A stretch of DNA of 64,000 nucleotides, taken from positions 496,001 to 560,000 of the forward strand of contig NW_026647188.1 of NCBI RefSeq assembly GCF_950295315.1, written 5' to 3'. The DNA is from Erinaceus europaeus. Its lineage: Eukaryota; Chordata; Mammalia; Eulipotyphla; Erinaceidae. The position numbers and the translations under genes were made by a program. Positions 1-7,163 of this stretch are shown here, in pieces; positions within the stretch are counted from its first letter, which is position 1; each line of letters opens with the position of its first letter. The notes beneath the pieces were generated by a model. It saw only the letters and a program-made list of their open reading frames with translations, had not been told where the DNA came from and did no database searches.

Positions 1-1095
1 CATCTAAAACATTTTCATCTGGTTGTTTGTAAAGCCAATTGCTCAAGCATGAAGTCTTTATTTTTCTCTCTCATTCTCTTCTGAACATTAAAAGGGAAAA
101 ACAAAAGAAAGCATGGGTCTTCTGGGACAGTGTAATCATGCCTGAGAGGGCCAGCAGACAAAGAAAGAAAATATGGACACCAGTATTTTGTGGAGTTGGA
201 TTTATTTCTTCCCAATTTCTTGCACTGCAGGTCTGTTCAGCAAAAGCAAGAGTGGCATTCCTGTCTGGAGAGGTATTTTTGCCAGTACATATTTTCTATC
301 TTTCGAGTGTAATGAAATAATGCAGATATCTGTACAGCAGTGTGGCCCTCTCTCCTGCCCTGCCCCATGGTGGTGAGTTCTGGTTTAGAGCCACCTGCCA
401 CTCAGGCAGGTGTTGGTCCCTCCTTCACATATGTATCATACTCCATTATTGATTTCTGAGGGACTTGTGGTCAGCACTCTTTATTTTCCCTTCCTTACAA
501 CTTGTGATTGGAGACAACAGCTATTTTCAAAGGTGAATTGAAATTCCATAAACTGCAGACACTTATCATGGTGAGATGGGAAATTTTACCCATGTGAGAT
601 CAACTAGACCATAAACCATCACCCTTAATCCTGCACCCCCCCACACACTGTTGTTGAGTGAATCAATAGGCCCAGGTTTCCCCTTTGCATGATTCTCAAA
701 ACAAGTTTCCTTCCCTTCTTCCCCAGAGCCCTAGGCCATGGGTTCTCAGTCAGAAGTTGAGAGAAGTTGCAGATCTGGAGCTCCAGCCTCACAGACCATG
801 TCATACTTTCCAGGGCTCCTCTCACTTGCCTGAACTAAAACTCCTTACTTTCCTGAGATTTAGACTTGACTTCATAAGAATGTTCATCCACTTTGAAAAG
901 TAGCACAGGATATTAAACATAGTAGCAACAAATACTGACTTGGGGGAAAAACAGACTAATAGCTCATCCTTTCTCCTTTCTTTTGGGTCCCTGTTGGATT
1001 TGATTAGCTGCATCTTTCTTGCTGACAGGGACCAGCCTGGAATGACTCCCCAGGACACCCTCCCTGCCCTGTACAGAGGGAGGATGGGGCATGCG
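1..1095. other. Left flanking DNA, no gene recognised
   Basis: This stretch has no counterpart in the tandem array and is not internally repetitive. Both strands hold only short open frames of fewer than 100 codons, with no domain, signal peptide or splice structure that I recognise. It is moderately AT-rich with scattered C-rich patches, for example around 350-420 and 630-790. It is best read as single-copy intergenic or intronic mammalian sequence next to the L1 fragment. It would be the natural place to anchor the array on a chromosome, because everything to the right of 2609 is repeated. Confidence 0.6.
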
Positions 1096-2608
1096 GAAGA
1101 TTTTTTTTTAAATTTCTTTATTGGGGAATTAATGTTCTACATTCAATAGTAAATACAATAGTTTGTACATGCATAACATTTCCCAGTGTTCCATATAACA
1201 ATTCAACCCCCACTAGGTCCTCTGTCATCCTTCTTGGATTCTCTCCACCCACCCAACCCAGAGTCTTTTATTTTGGTGCAATATGCCAATCCCAGTTCAG
1301 GTGCTTGCTACCTGTGTTTTGCTTTCTGATCTTGTTCAACTTCTGCCTGACAGTGAGATCATACCATATTCATCCTTTTGTTTCTGACTTATTTCACTTA
1401 ACATGAATTTTTCAAGGTCCATCCAAGATCGCAAGATTGGCTGAAAATGGTAAAGTCACCATTTTTTTATAACTGATATATAATAAATTTCTCAGCCACT
1501 CATCTGTTGTTGGAAACCTGGGTTGCTTCCAGGTTTTGGCTATTACAAATTGTGCTGCCAAGAACATATGTGTACACAGAGCTTGTTGGATGGGTGTATT
1601 GGGTTCCTTAGGATATAACCCCATGAGAGGAATTATAGGATCATAGGGTAGGTCCATTTCTAGCCTTCTGAGAATTCTCCAGACTGTTCTCCACAGTTGG
1701 ACCAATTGACATTCCCACCAGCAGTTTAGGAGGGTTCCTTTGACCCCACAGTCTCTCCAGCATTTGCTGCTGTTGCCTTTTCAGATGTATGACATTCTTA
1801 GAGGAGTGAAGTGATATCTCATTGTTGTCTTTACTTGCATTTCTCTGACAATCAGAGACTTGGAACATTTTTTTCATGTGTTTCTAGACCTTTTGGATCT
1901 CTTCTGTGGTGAATATTCTGTCCATGTCCTTTTTTGTAAGGGGTTATTTTTTTCTTGTTGAGATTTGCAAGTTCTTTATATATTTTGGTTATTAGCCTCT
2001 TGTCTGAGGTATGGCATGTAAAGATCTTCTCCCATTCTGTCAGGGGTCTCTTGGTTTGGGTAGTGGTTTCTTTAGCTGTGCAGAAGCTTTTTAATTTGAT
2101 GTAGTCCCATAAGTTTATACTTGCCTTAGTCTTCTTTTTAATTGGATTCGTTTCATTGAAGATGTCTTTAAAATTTATGTAGAAAGGGGTTTCTTTCAAT
2201 ATTTTCCTCTAAGTATCTGATAGTTTCTGATCTAACATCCAAGTCCTTGATCCACTTGGAATTCACTTTTGTATTTGGTGAAATATAGTGATTCCGTTTC
2301 ATTCTTCTGCATGTTTCAACCCATTTTTTTCCAACACCATTTGTTGAAGAGACTTTGCTTTCCCAATTTAATAGTCTGGGCACCTTTGTCAAACATTAAT
2401 TGTCCATAGGTGAGGGGGCTTACTTCTGGGCTCTCAATTCTATTCCACTGGTCAGTGTGTCTATTCATGTTCCAGTACCTAGCAGTTTTTATGACAAGGG
2501 CCCTATAATACAATTTGAGATCAGGGAGTGTGATGCCTCCGGTTCTGTTCTTTTTTCTCAAGATTGTTTTGGCAATTATAGGTCTTTTCTGGCTCCAGAT
2601 AAACATAT
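1096..2608 (-). mobile_element. LINE-1 3' fragment (L1, Erinaceus-like)
   Basis: A LINE-1 retrotransposon fragment lies on the minus strand. Its 3' end is at the left: the T-run at about 1101-1109 is the complement of the L1 poly(A) tail, followed by L1 3' UTR to about 1410 and then the C-terminal part of ORF2 reading right to left up to about 2608. The element is about 1.5 kb, against a usual full length of 6-7 kb. It stops exactly where the macrosatellite begins. The bases beside the poly(A) are not repeated at the other end, so no target-site duplication is visible and 2608 is probably a rearrangement break, not an original L1 5' truncation. The 3' UTR style matches the L1 I remember from hedgehog; this is from memory. 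Confidence 0.9.
1412..2608 (-). pseudogene. Decayed L1 ORF2 C-terminal region
   Basis: Conceptual translation of the minus strand gives the conserved C-terminal part of L1 ORF2 protein (reverse transcriptase polyprotein) in several frames. In order there are segments containing [12 protein letters not shown] and LFNKWCWKK (about 2608-2320), [12 protein letters not shown] (about 2290-2200), LWDYIKLKSFCTAKET and EWEKIFTCHTSDK (about 2130-2000), and PYDPIIPLMGLYPKE with FVIAKTWKQP (about 1660-1510). They lie in at least four different frame blocks, so several frameshifts have accumulated. The endonuclease domain and the reverse-transcriptase catalytic core are absent because the element is cut at 2608. 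This is a dead remnant that makes no protein. Confidence 0.88.
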
Positions 2609-2691
2609 ATGTATGGAGCACCGGCAGTGACCCTGGAAGCAATAAATAAATAAATAAATAAATACATATATATATATATATATATATATAT
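2609..2691 (+). repeat. Truncated first sub-repeat at the array edge
   Basis: The array enters in the middle of a sub-repeat. It holds only the last 30 or so bases of a headless SINE (the 'gtatggagcaccgg' segment), its (AATA)n tail and a pure (TA)n tract. The (CA)n run that often precedes the (TA)n in other units is missing. The preceding SINE body, found for example at 6898-7120, is absent here because L1 sequence takes its place. Confidence 0.85.
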
Positions 2692-3042
2692 GAAAACTCA
2701 TAGAGAAAACATACAGGTAATATACATGTATACATGTGTTGGTGTATCTACTTTGTAAATAAATGTACATGCACTTTTGTTTATCTAGTGAAGCAGACCT
2801 GCAGGGGTCTACCTTTCTCTCACCCTTCTGTGTTTCCAGTCCTCTCTCCCTTTCTCTCTGTCCTATGCAAGGACAGTAACAGCAACAACAATGATAATAA
2901 TAACCACAACAAAGTTCAGGCAACAAGGGCAGCCAAAGGGGAAAACATGGTCTGCAGGAGCAGTGGGTTCGTGGTGCAGGCCCCTAGCCCTGACAATAAC
3001 CCTGGAGGCAATCAATCAGTCAATCAATCAATCAATAGATAA
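2692..3042 (+). repeat. Sub-repeat 1 of U1 (spacer + headless SINE)
   Basis: An AT-rich spacer (2692-2788, with 'aggtaatatacatgtatac') is followed by a headless SINE body from 2789 ('gtgaagcagacctgcagggg') to an (AATC)n tail ending at about 3042. The SINE has lost its tRNA-like head and starts at the conserved 'gtgaagcag' element. The same block recurs in each unit; its variable duplicate gives the long units. Confidence 0.85.
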
Positions 3043-3362
3043 AGAATACACAAATAAAAAATGCAGGTATTATACATGTATACGTGTCTCTGTGTTTCTA
3101 CTGAGTCAAATGAAAATGTGCTTTATTTATTTAGTGAAGCAGATCTTCAGGGGGCCTATCTTTCTCTCCCCCATCTCTCTTTAACCTCCTCTTTCCATTT
3201 TTCTCTGTTCTCCGCAAGGACAGTAACTATCACAACAATAATAATATTATTAATAACCACAATATTCAAGCCACAAGGGCAGCAAAAGGGGAAAAAATGG
3301 AACATAGGAGCAGTGGATTAGTGGTACTGGCACTGCGCTATGGCAATAACCCCTTGTGGCAA

Positions 3363-3393
<31 letters not shown>
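3043..3393 (+). repeat. Sub-repeat 2 of U1 (spacer + headless SINE)
   Basis: The spacer at 3043-3133 ('aggtattatacatgtatac') is clearly homologous to that of sub-repeat 1, and the headless SINE body starts at 3134 ('gtgaagcagatcttcag'). It ends in an (AATA)n tail that varies in length between units. Divergence from sub-repeat 1 is much larger than divergence between units, so this duplication predates the amplification of the 4-kb unit. Confidence 0.85.
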
Positions 3394-3394
<1 letters not shown>

Positions 3395-3490
3395 ACAAGT
3401 AATAGACAAGAATATGTCCCAGTGTGTGTTTCCACTGTGTAAACATAAAAGCACTTTTATTTACTTATTTATATTTTATTTATTTCTTTC
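3394..3490 (+). repeat. Sub-repeat 3 remnant of U1 (spacer only)
   Basis: 'caagtaatagacaagaatat', the following 'tttccactgtgtaaac' and 'gcacttttatttactta' align with the spacers of sub-repeats 1 and 2, but no SINE body follows. It looks like the oldest, truncated member of the ladder, or the original site next to which the SINE inserted. Confidence 0.65.
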
Positions 3491-3541
3491 CTAGCCAAGA
3501 GAATTTCTTTTCACTGCTAAAAAAATGTCACATTAAGCTTA

Positions 3542-3766
3542 GCAGGTGGTGCCTCACCTGGTTAAGCACTCATGTTAAACTGTAGGAGGACCTGGGTTCA
3601 AGACGCTGGTTCCAACCTGCAGTGGGAAATCTTTACAAGTGGTGCACATGTGCTGCAGGTATCTCTCTGGTTCTCAAAATCTCTATCCCTCCCTTGTCTC
3701 TCAATTCTTGACTGTCTATTCCAAAAAATAAATCAAGATAATAGAAAGCAAAAAAAAAAAAAAAAA
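3542..3766 (+). mobile_element. tRNA-derived SINE (U1 copy)
   Basis: A near full-length tRNA-derived SINE. The head contains an A-box-like 'tggttaagcac' and a B-box-like 'gggttcaagac', then 'acctgcagtgggaaa', 'ctgcaggtatctctctgg' and an A-rich tail that runs into (GAA)n. This layout is what I remember of the common hedgehog SINE. Equivalent copies start at 8001, 12430, 16856, 21343, 25457, 29477, 33581, 38059, 42551, 46581, 50691, 55161, 59276 and 63293. They descend from one insertion that was amplified with the unit, not from separate insertions. Confidence 0.85.
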
Positions 3767-3791
3767 AGAAGAAGAAGAAGACGAAGAAGGC
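3749..3791 (+). repeat. Poly(A)/(GAA)n tail, U1
   Basis: The SINE tail runs from poly(A) into (GAA)n. Its length and purity differ between units: short with a GGAGAAGG end in U2-U4, and longer and purer in U7-U8 and U11-U13. It is a variable microsatellite in each unit. Confidence 0.85.
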
Positions 3792-3920
3792 AAAATGAAA
3801 TATCCTAATATTTCAAGGGGCTGCTCAAAACAATGCTTTCCTTATTATGATCCTCACAGCATACCATATTCAGAAAGGGAAAAGACACCGCGTTTCTTAA
3901 ACCCAGTTTATTTAATACAT

Positions 3921-3965
3921 TTATTCATTTATTTATTGAGGTGTTAATGTTTTACAATCGACAGA
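3921..3965 (-). mobile_element. Possible short L1 3'-end remnant, U1
   Basis: 'tttatttattgaggtgtta' followed by 'atgttttacaatcgacag' resembles the start of the L1 3' end seen in the flank at 1113-1150 ('tttctttattggggaatta' and 'atgttctacattcaatag'), in the same orientation. The similarity covers only about 40 bases, so this is a tentative call. It is present in every unit. Confidence 0.45.
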
Positions 3966-4052
3966 AGACTAGGGCTCTTATGCCAGAGGTCTCAAGTACC
4001 CCTAGATGGCTCTCTGCCTCTACAAAACCAGTCAATCAACCCGTGCATGACT

Positions 4053-4110
4053 CCATCCTTCCATCCATCCATCCATCCTTCCATCCATCCATCCATCCAT
4101 CCATCCATCC
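4053..4110 (+). repeat. (CATC)n microsatellite, U1
   Basis: A tetranucleotide tract with occasional CCTT interruptions. Repeat number and interruption position differ between units, and it is longest in U15 (about 63796-63868) among those visible. It gives rise to artificial Ile-His-Pro-Ser reading frames. Confidence 0.92.
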
Positions 4111-4390
4111 AACTATCCATTGACAATCAACCAAGCTAAGTACAAACGGAGATATAACCTTGAATGATAAAGACAGTCAAACCTGCACAGATCCGTTGCC
4201 AACTGGGCAGTTTGGCTGAATAGGGCAGAGGAGCTGATCCAGGGAATGTGGTGGGGCGTGTGGGTGTGGGTGGGGTGAGCAGGGGAGCCTGTGAGCTGGG
4301 TCACGTCAGGGACGCGGAGGGGTGGTGTGGGCAGCTGTCAAGGTGAAATGTCAAAAGCGCTCGAGCTGGTGATAAGGGCACCCGGAAGTG

Positions 4391-4480
4391 AGGAGAGAAA
4401 AGAGGAGCGGAGCGGACAGGAGAGGAGAGGAGAGGAGAGGACAGGAGAGGACAGGAGAGGACAGGAGAGGAACTGAGAAA
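4391..4480 (+). repeat. Polypurine GAGGA/GGACA tract, U1
   Basis: About 90 bp of nearly pure purine on the plus strand, made of 5-bp AGGAG and 10-bp GGACAGGAGA repeats, at the left side of the CpG-rich core. The order of GAGGA and GGACA repeats differs among unit types and is a useful fingerprint: U4 and U5 have extra GGACA blocks, and U8 and U12 have a GAGAGAGA interruption. Such mirror-like purine tracts can form triplex structures; that role is inferred. Confidence 0.9.
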
Positions 4481-4720
4481 GCCACCTGGACAGAGGTAGC
4501 ATACCGGCATCGAGCAAGGCAGGCAGGCATGTAGGTAGCTGTAGCCCGGGCTCCCTGGCTCCTGGGCGCACCTCCTCCTTTGCTCTCTTGGCTGCCAGCC
4601 CCGAGGTCCGTCGTAGGTCAGCGCTGTCCTCCCGTTCTTCCGTCCATCTGTGCCAGGGCCCAGGGGTCTGGTTGCTGCCGCTTGACATAGTGGCAGGACA
4701 GTTGGGCTGCCCAGTGCCAG

Positions 4721-4732
4721 TGCGCATGCGCA
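4721..4732. promoter_or_regulatory. Perfect NRF1-type palindrome, U1
   Basis: 'tgcgcatgcgca' fits the NRF1 consensus YGCGCAYGCGCR at every position. The same 12 bases are present in all 14 complete units, at 9148, 13577, 18035, 22521, 26600, 30636, 34773, 39256, 43699, 47737, 51880, 56355 and 60415. NRF1 is a homodimeric activator of CpG-island promoters whose binding is blocked by CpG methylation. Occupancy here is unknown. Confidence 0.75.
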
Positions 4733-4947
4733 CAGAATCCTGGGAGGGGGACATCAGAGGGCTCCAGAGGTTGCTAGGCCACGAGGACCCCGCCCACCCA
4801 GTTGACCCCTAGGGAGTGGTGGTGGTGGCAGTGGTGGTGGCAGCAGCCATGACACCCACCCTGAACTTGATCTGAGGGGTGGTGGCCAGCCACCAGAGCC
4901 AGAGCCCCAGGCCAAAGCCAGCGCAGGTGGGCGGGGCTCTGAGGCAA

Positions 4948-4979
4948 GGGGCACGGTGGGGGCGTGTCTGGGGGCGGGG
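4948..4979 (+). other. G-quadruplex motif, U1
   Basis: Four G-runs (GGGG, GGGGG, GGGGG, GGGG) separated by loops of 6, 7 and 1 bases satisfy the standard intramolecular G-quadruplex pattern on the plus strand. It lies about 0.23 kb to the right of the NRF1-type motif and recurs at the same place in the other complete units. Formation in vivo is not known. Confidence 0.7.
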
Positions 4980-5045
4980 CCGGCATCTGACAGCCCAGGG
5001 CTGGGGTCCAAGGGCCGCCAGGCCCCTGTCCAAGCAAGTGCACTG

Positions 5046-5072
5046 ACACACAGACAGACTGACTGACTGACA
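5046..5072 (+). repeat. Short (GACT)n tract, U1
   Basis: A 4-base microsatellite of about six repeats, partly degenerate, inside the CpG-rich core. It is nearly invariant between units, unlike the CA, TA and CATC tracts. Confidence 0.7.
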
Positions 5073-5201
5073 GCCCCCAACCCACAGACACCCCCCAGGG
5101 CCCTGGGAGCCCTGAGCTGCCCCGGATCTGGCGGGCAGCCACCTGGACACAGGCCTCCATAGTGGAGGCCCCTGTAGACCCAGTTGCCTGCTGACAGCGG
5201 C

Positions 5202-5880
5202 CCTCCTCCCCCTCCCTCTACCCCTCCCCCTCCCCTTCCTCATCCTCAGAGGGACTCACTCAGGGCCCTTGGCCTAGGCAAGCCAGGGCTGCTGCTGTGG
5301 CTGCTGCAGCTGCTATCCAGTGGGTGGGTGCAGGTATCTGGCCCTGTCAGTTCCTGATTCTTGGGACCTGCCTGACTCCAGCTCAACCCACTCTCCAGTC
5401 CAGCCCCCTGCCTCTCCTCCGCAAGGATGCCCCCTTTTCCCCTTGCCCCCTGTCCCCTAGCTCCCCAACTGTCATCTACTGTTTGCCTCCTTTCCTGCCA
5501 GCCTGCTGCTGCCCTCCAGCCCTGGGGGCCCTGGGCCAGCCCAGCTGCCATCTGCACCATCCTGCAGGGGGACCTGCCCTAACGCCCTGCCACCACAGGC
5601 ACACACAGCCCTGCACCTATTCAGGGGCTCCCCTGCCTGCAGCCTGCCCCCCAAACAGTCTCCTTCTGCCCCTCAACCCCCTTCTAACCCCTGTCAGGGC
5701 CCCTCACACACACCTGGGCATGAGTATCCCACACATGCACATCTCTCCCCTCCCCCTCCACTCCATTTGCACTAAGGATGGGAAGAGTCTTTTTCTCTGG
5801 GTATCCCCAGAGGAGTTGGGTCTGTCCAATGTCCTGGGGAGCCGGAACTGCAAACAATCTACAATGTAACATTTGGATCT
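5202..5880. other. C-rich stretch right of the core, U1
   Basis: The plus strand is C- and CT-rich with few CpGs. Open frames occur on both strands but are not convincing genes. It contains a pyrimidine run followed by 'ctgccag' at 5482-5501 that looks like a 3' splice acceptor, a 'gcag/gtatct' donor-like sequence at about 5333, and a YY1-like 'gctgccatctgc' at 5544-5555. These are weak motifs that would matter only if the core is transcribed to the right. Confidence 0.35.
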
Positions 5881-6462
5881 CAGGCAACCCAATCCCAAGT
5901 GCGCTGTGCAAGCCTAGGACTGGCGAAAACACCCCACTCTGAGCACAAGGTCTGCCTGGGGCAGTGGCTCCTCCAGTGGACTCAGAGACAGGCAGAGGCA
6001 GACAGCGTTTTCAGGTTCAAAACCTGTACTTCCCAGAAGCTGGTCCATCAGTAGGGTAAAAAAAAAAAAAAAAAAAAAAAAGGCTTTTTTTTTCCCCACT
6101 GCCTGACTCTCCTGTGTGATGGCTGTTTCTCAGTGAAACAAGGGAAAAAAATCTTTTTGGGAGGGAGCAAGACCAAGATGCAGGCAGGTGGACTCCGTGG
6201 AGGGTGGATGGGTAGATGGACCATGCCCTGGCTCTAGAGCCCCAGCTGCTGTTCCAGGCGCTCTCTGATTCCAGAGATCCCCCTGTGGCTTCTCATGAGA
6301 CTATTTCCAAGACTGATCCTCACGATATTGAGGATTCAAAAAATAGACAGGTCATATTGGTGTAAAAAGGAAATCCAGGGAGGTTGGACGAATGTCAGAG
6401 GGTTAAGAGGTGGTGGAGGAAACGAGGGGACAGGCAGAAGGATCTGCGGTATGGCCCCCAGA
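5881..6462. other. Unclassified unit spacer, U1
   Basis: About 0.6 kb of mixed composition between the C-rich stretch and the last SINE. Apart from the small palindrome 'caggttcaaaacctg' (6012-6026) and the poly(A)/poly(T) hairpin, nothing is recognised. It holds diagnostic positions, such as 'gatggctg' (U1-U4, U9) versus 'gatgcctg' (other units), and 'ccagagatcc' versus 'ccaaagatcc'. Confidence 0.6.
6058..6093. repeat. Poly(A)-GGC-poly(T) hairpin, U1
   Basis: A run of 24 A, then GGC, then 9 T can fold into a perfect A-T stem of nine pairs. The A-run varies widely between units, from about 14 (U8, U12) to 26 or more (U3), while the T-run stays at 9-10. This may be the joined tails of two oppositely oriented retrocopies, but no flanking SINE head is visible. 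Confidence 0.8.
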
Positions 6463-6739
6463 CCCCCACCTGCAGGGGAGTAGCTTTACAGGGGGTGAAG
6501 CAGATCTTCAGGGGCTCTATCTTTCACTTCCCCCTCTGACTTTCCCCTCCCCTATCCCTTTCTCTCTGTCCTATGCAAGGACAGTAACAACAACAACAAC
6601 AATAAGAAGAAGAAGCACAACAATGATCAAGCAACAAGGGCAGCAAAAGGAGAATAAATGGTGTGCAGGAGCAGTGGATTCCAGGTATATGTATGGAGCA
6701 CCGGCAGTGACCCTGGAAGCAATAAATAAATAAATAAAT

Positions 6740-6740
<1 letters not shown>
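6463..6740 (+). mobile_element. SINE near the end of U1 (partial head)
   Basis: This copy keeps a little more of the 5' part ('acctgcaggggagtagc') before the 'gaagcagatcttcagggg' body, and ends in 'gaccctggaagc' and an (AATA)n tail. It is the right-most SINE before the CA/TA tract and is present in every complete unit. Confidence 0.8.

Positions 6741-6799
<59 letters not shown>
6741..6799. repeat. (CA)n(TA)n microsatellite, U1
   Basis: Alternating purine-pyrimidine tract following the SINE tail. Length differs strongly between units: (CA) is absent in U6 and U10, short in U8 and U12, and longest in U11 (about 49755-49801). U11 also has a 'taatat' interruption in its (TA)n. Confidence 0.92.
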
Positions 6800-6800
<1 letters not shown>

Positions 6801-7163
6801 AAAACTCATAGAGAAAATATACAGGTAATATACATGTATACATGTGTTGGTGTATCCACTTTGTAAATAAATGTACATGCACTTTTGTTTATCTAGTGAA
6901 GCAGACCTGCAGGGGTCTACCTTTCTCTCACCCTTCTGTGTTTCCAGTCCTCTCTCCCTTTCTCTCTGTCCTATGCAAGGACAGTAACAACAACAACAAC
7001 AATAAGAAGAAGAAGCACAACAATGATCAAGCAACAAGGGCAGCAAAAGGAGAATAAATGGTCTGCAGGAGCAGTGGATTCCAGGTATATGTATGGAGCA
7101 CCGGCAGTGACCCTGGAAGCAATAAATAAATAAACAAATAAATACATATATATATATATATAT
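6800..7163 (+). repeat. Extra sub-repeat of U1 (364 bp)
   Basis: A second copy of the spacer-plus-headless-SINE block, nearly identical in its spacer to sub-repeat 1 and in its SINE end to the SINE at 6463-6740. It looks like the product of an unequal exchange between those two. Its presence makes U1 a long unit. Confidence 0.88.

Larger units (their letters stand above)
4291..5201. promoter_or_regulatory. CpG-island-like core, U1
   Basis: This stretch is GC-rich and dense in CpG dinucleotides, in contrast to the AT-rich SINE part of the unit. It contains in order a CRE-like 'tcacgtca' (4301-4308), the polypurine tract, a perfect NRF1-type palindrome (4721-4732), a GC-box-like 'ccccgccc' (about 4788), 'gggcgggg' (4929-4936) and 'gggggcgggg' (4970-4979). 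A TATA box is not seen. This is what a TATA-less, bidirectional CpG-island promoter looks like; promoter activity is inferred, not shown. Confidence 0.6.
2692..7163 (+). repeat. Unit U1 (4472 bp, long, edge unit)
   Basis: This is the first complete unit and the reference for the sub-feature entries below. Its left 1.5 kb carries private variants: 'aaaacatacagg' for 'aaaatatacagg', 'gtatctactttg' for 'gtatccactttg', 'aagacgctgg' for 'aagaccctgg', and 'catgactcc' for 'catcactcc'. It keeps the 24-bp segment at about 4163-4186 that U2-U4 lack. From about 4200 rightward it is essentially identical to U2 and U3, including 'acatcagagg' (2 bp shorter than in U4 onward) and 'gcatcgagc'. It ends with an extra 364-bp sub-repeat at 6800-7163. 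Confidence 0.95.

Noticed and set aside
3542..3620. Functional tRNA gene
   Set aside because: A-box and B-box-like elements are present, but they belong to a SINE head followed by SINE body and A-rich tail; no cloverleaf with acceptor stem was found.
4053..4110. Ile-His-Pro-Ser repeat protein
   Set aside because: Produced by translating the (CATC)n microsatellite.
4777..4789. CTCF site ('ggccacgaggacc')
   Set aside because: Matches only the first half of the CTCF core and lacks the GGGGC part. A motif scan would be needed, so it is not listed as a feature.
4809..5243. 144-codon minus-strand ATG frame with an Arg-Gly start and a hydrophobic GLWLWWL stretch
   Set aside because: It has a real ATG, but the composition mirrors C-rich and (CAC)n-like DNA, no family is recognised, and U6 and U14 carry a stop inside it. 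Overlapping frames on both strands are typical of GC-rich DNA with few stops.
5297..5869. 190-codon plus-strand open frame repeated in most units
   Set aside because: It begins at GTG with no in-frame ATG before about codon 142, has low-complexity Pro/Ser/Leu composition, and is frameshifted in U8, U10 and U12. Its recurrence follows from tandem duplication.
6580..6680. Poly-Asn/poly-Thr and minus-strand Cys/Val-rich frames
   Set aside because: They are translations of the (CAA)n, (CA)n and (TA)n parts of the SINE tails.
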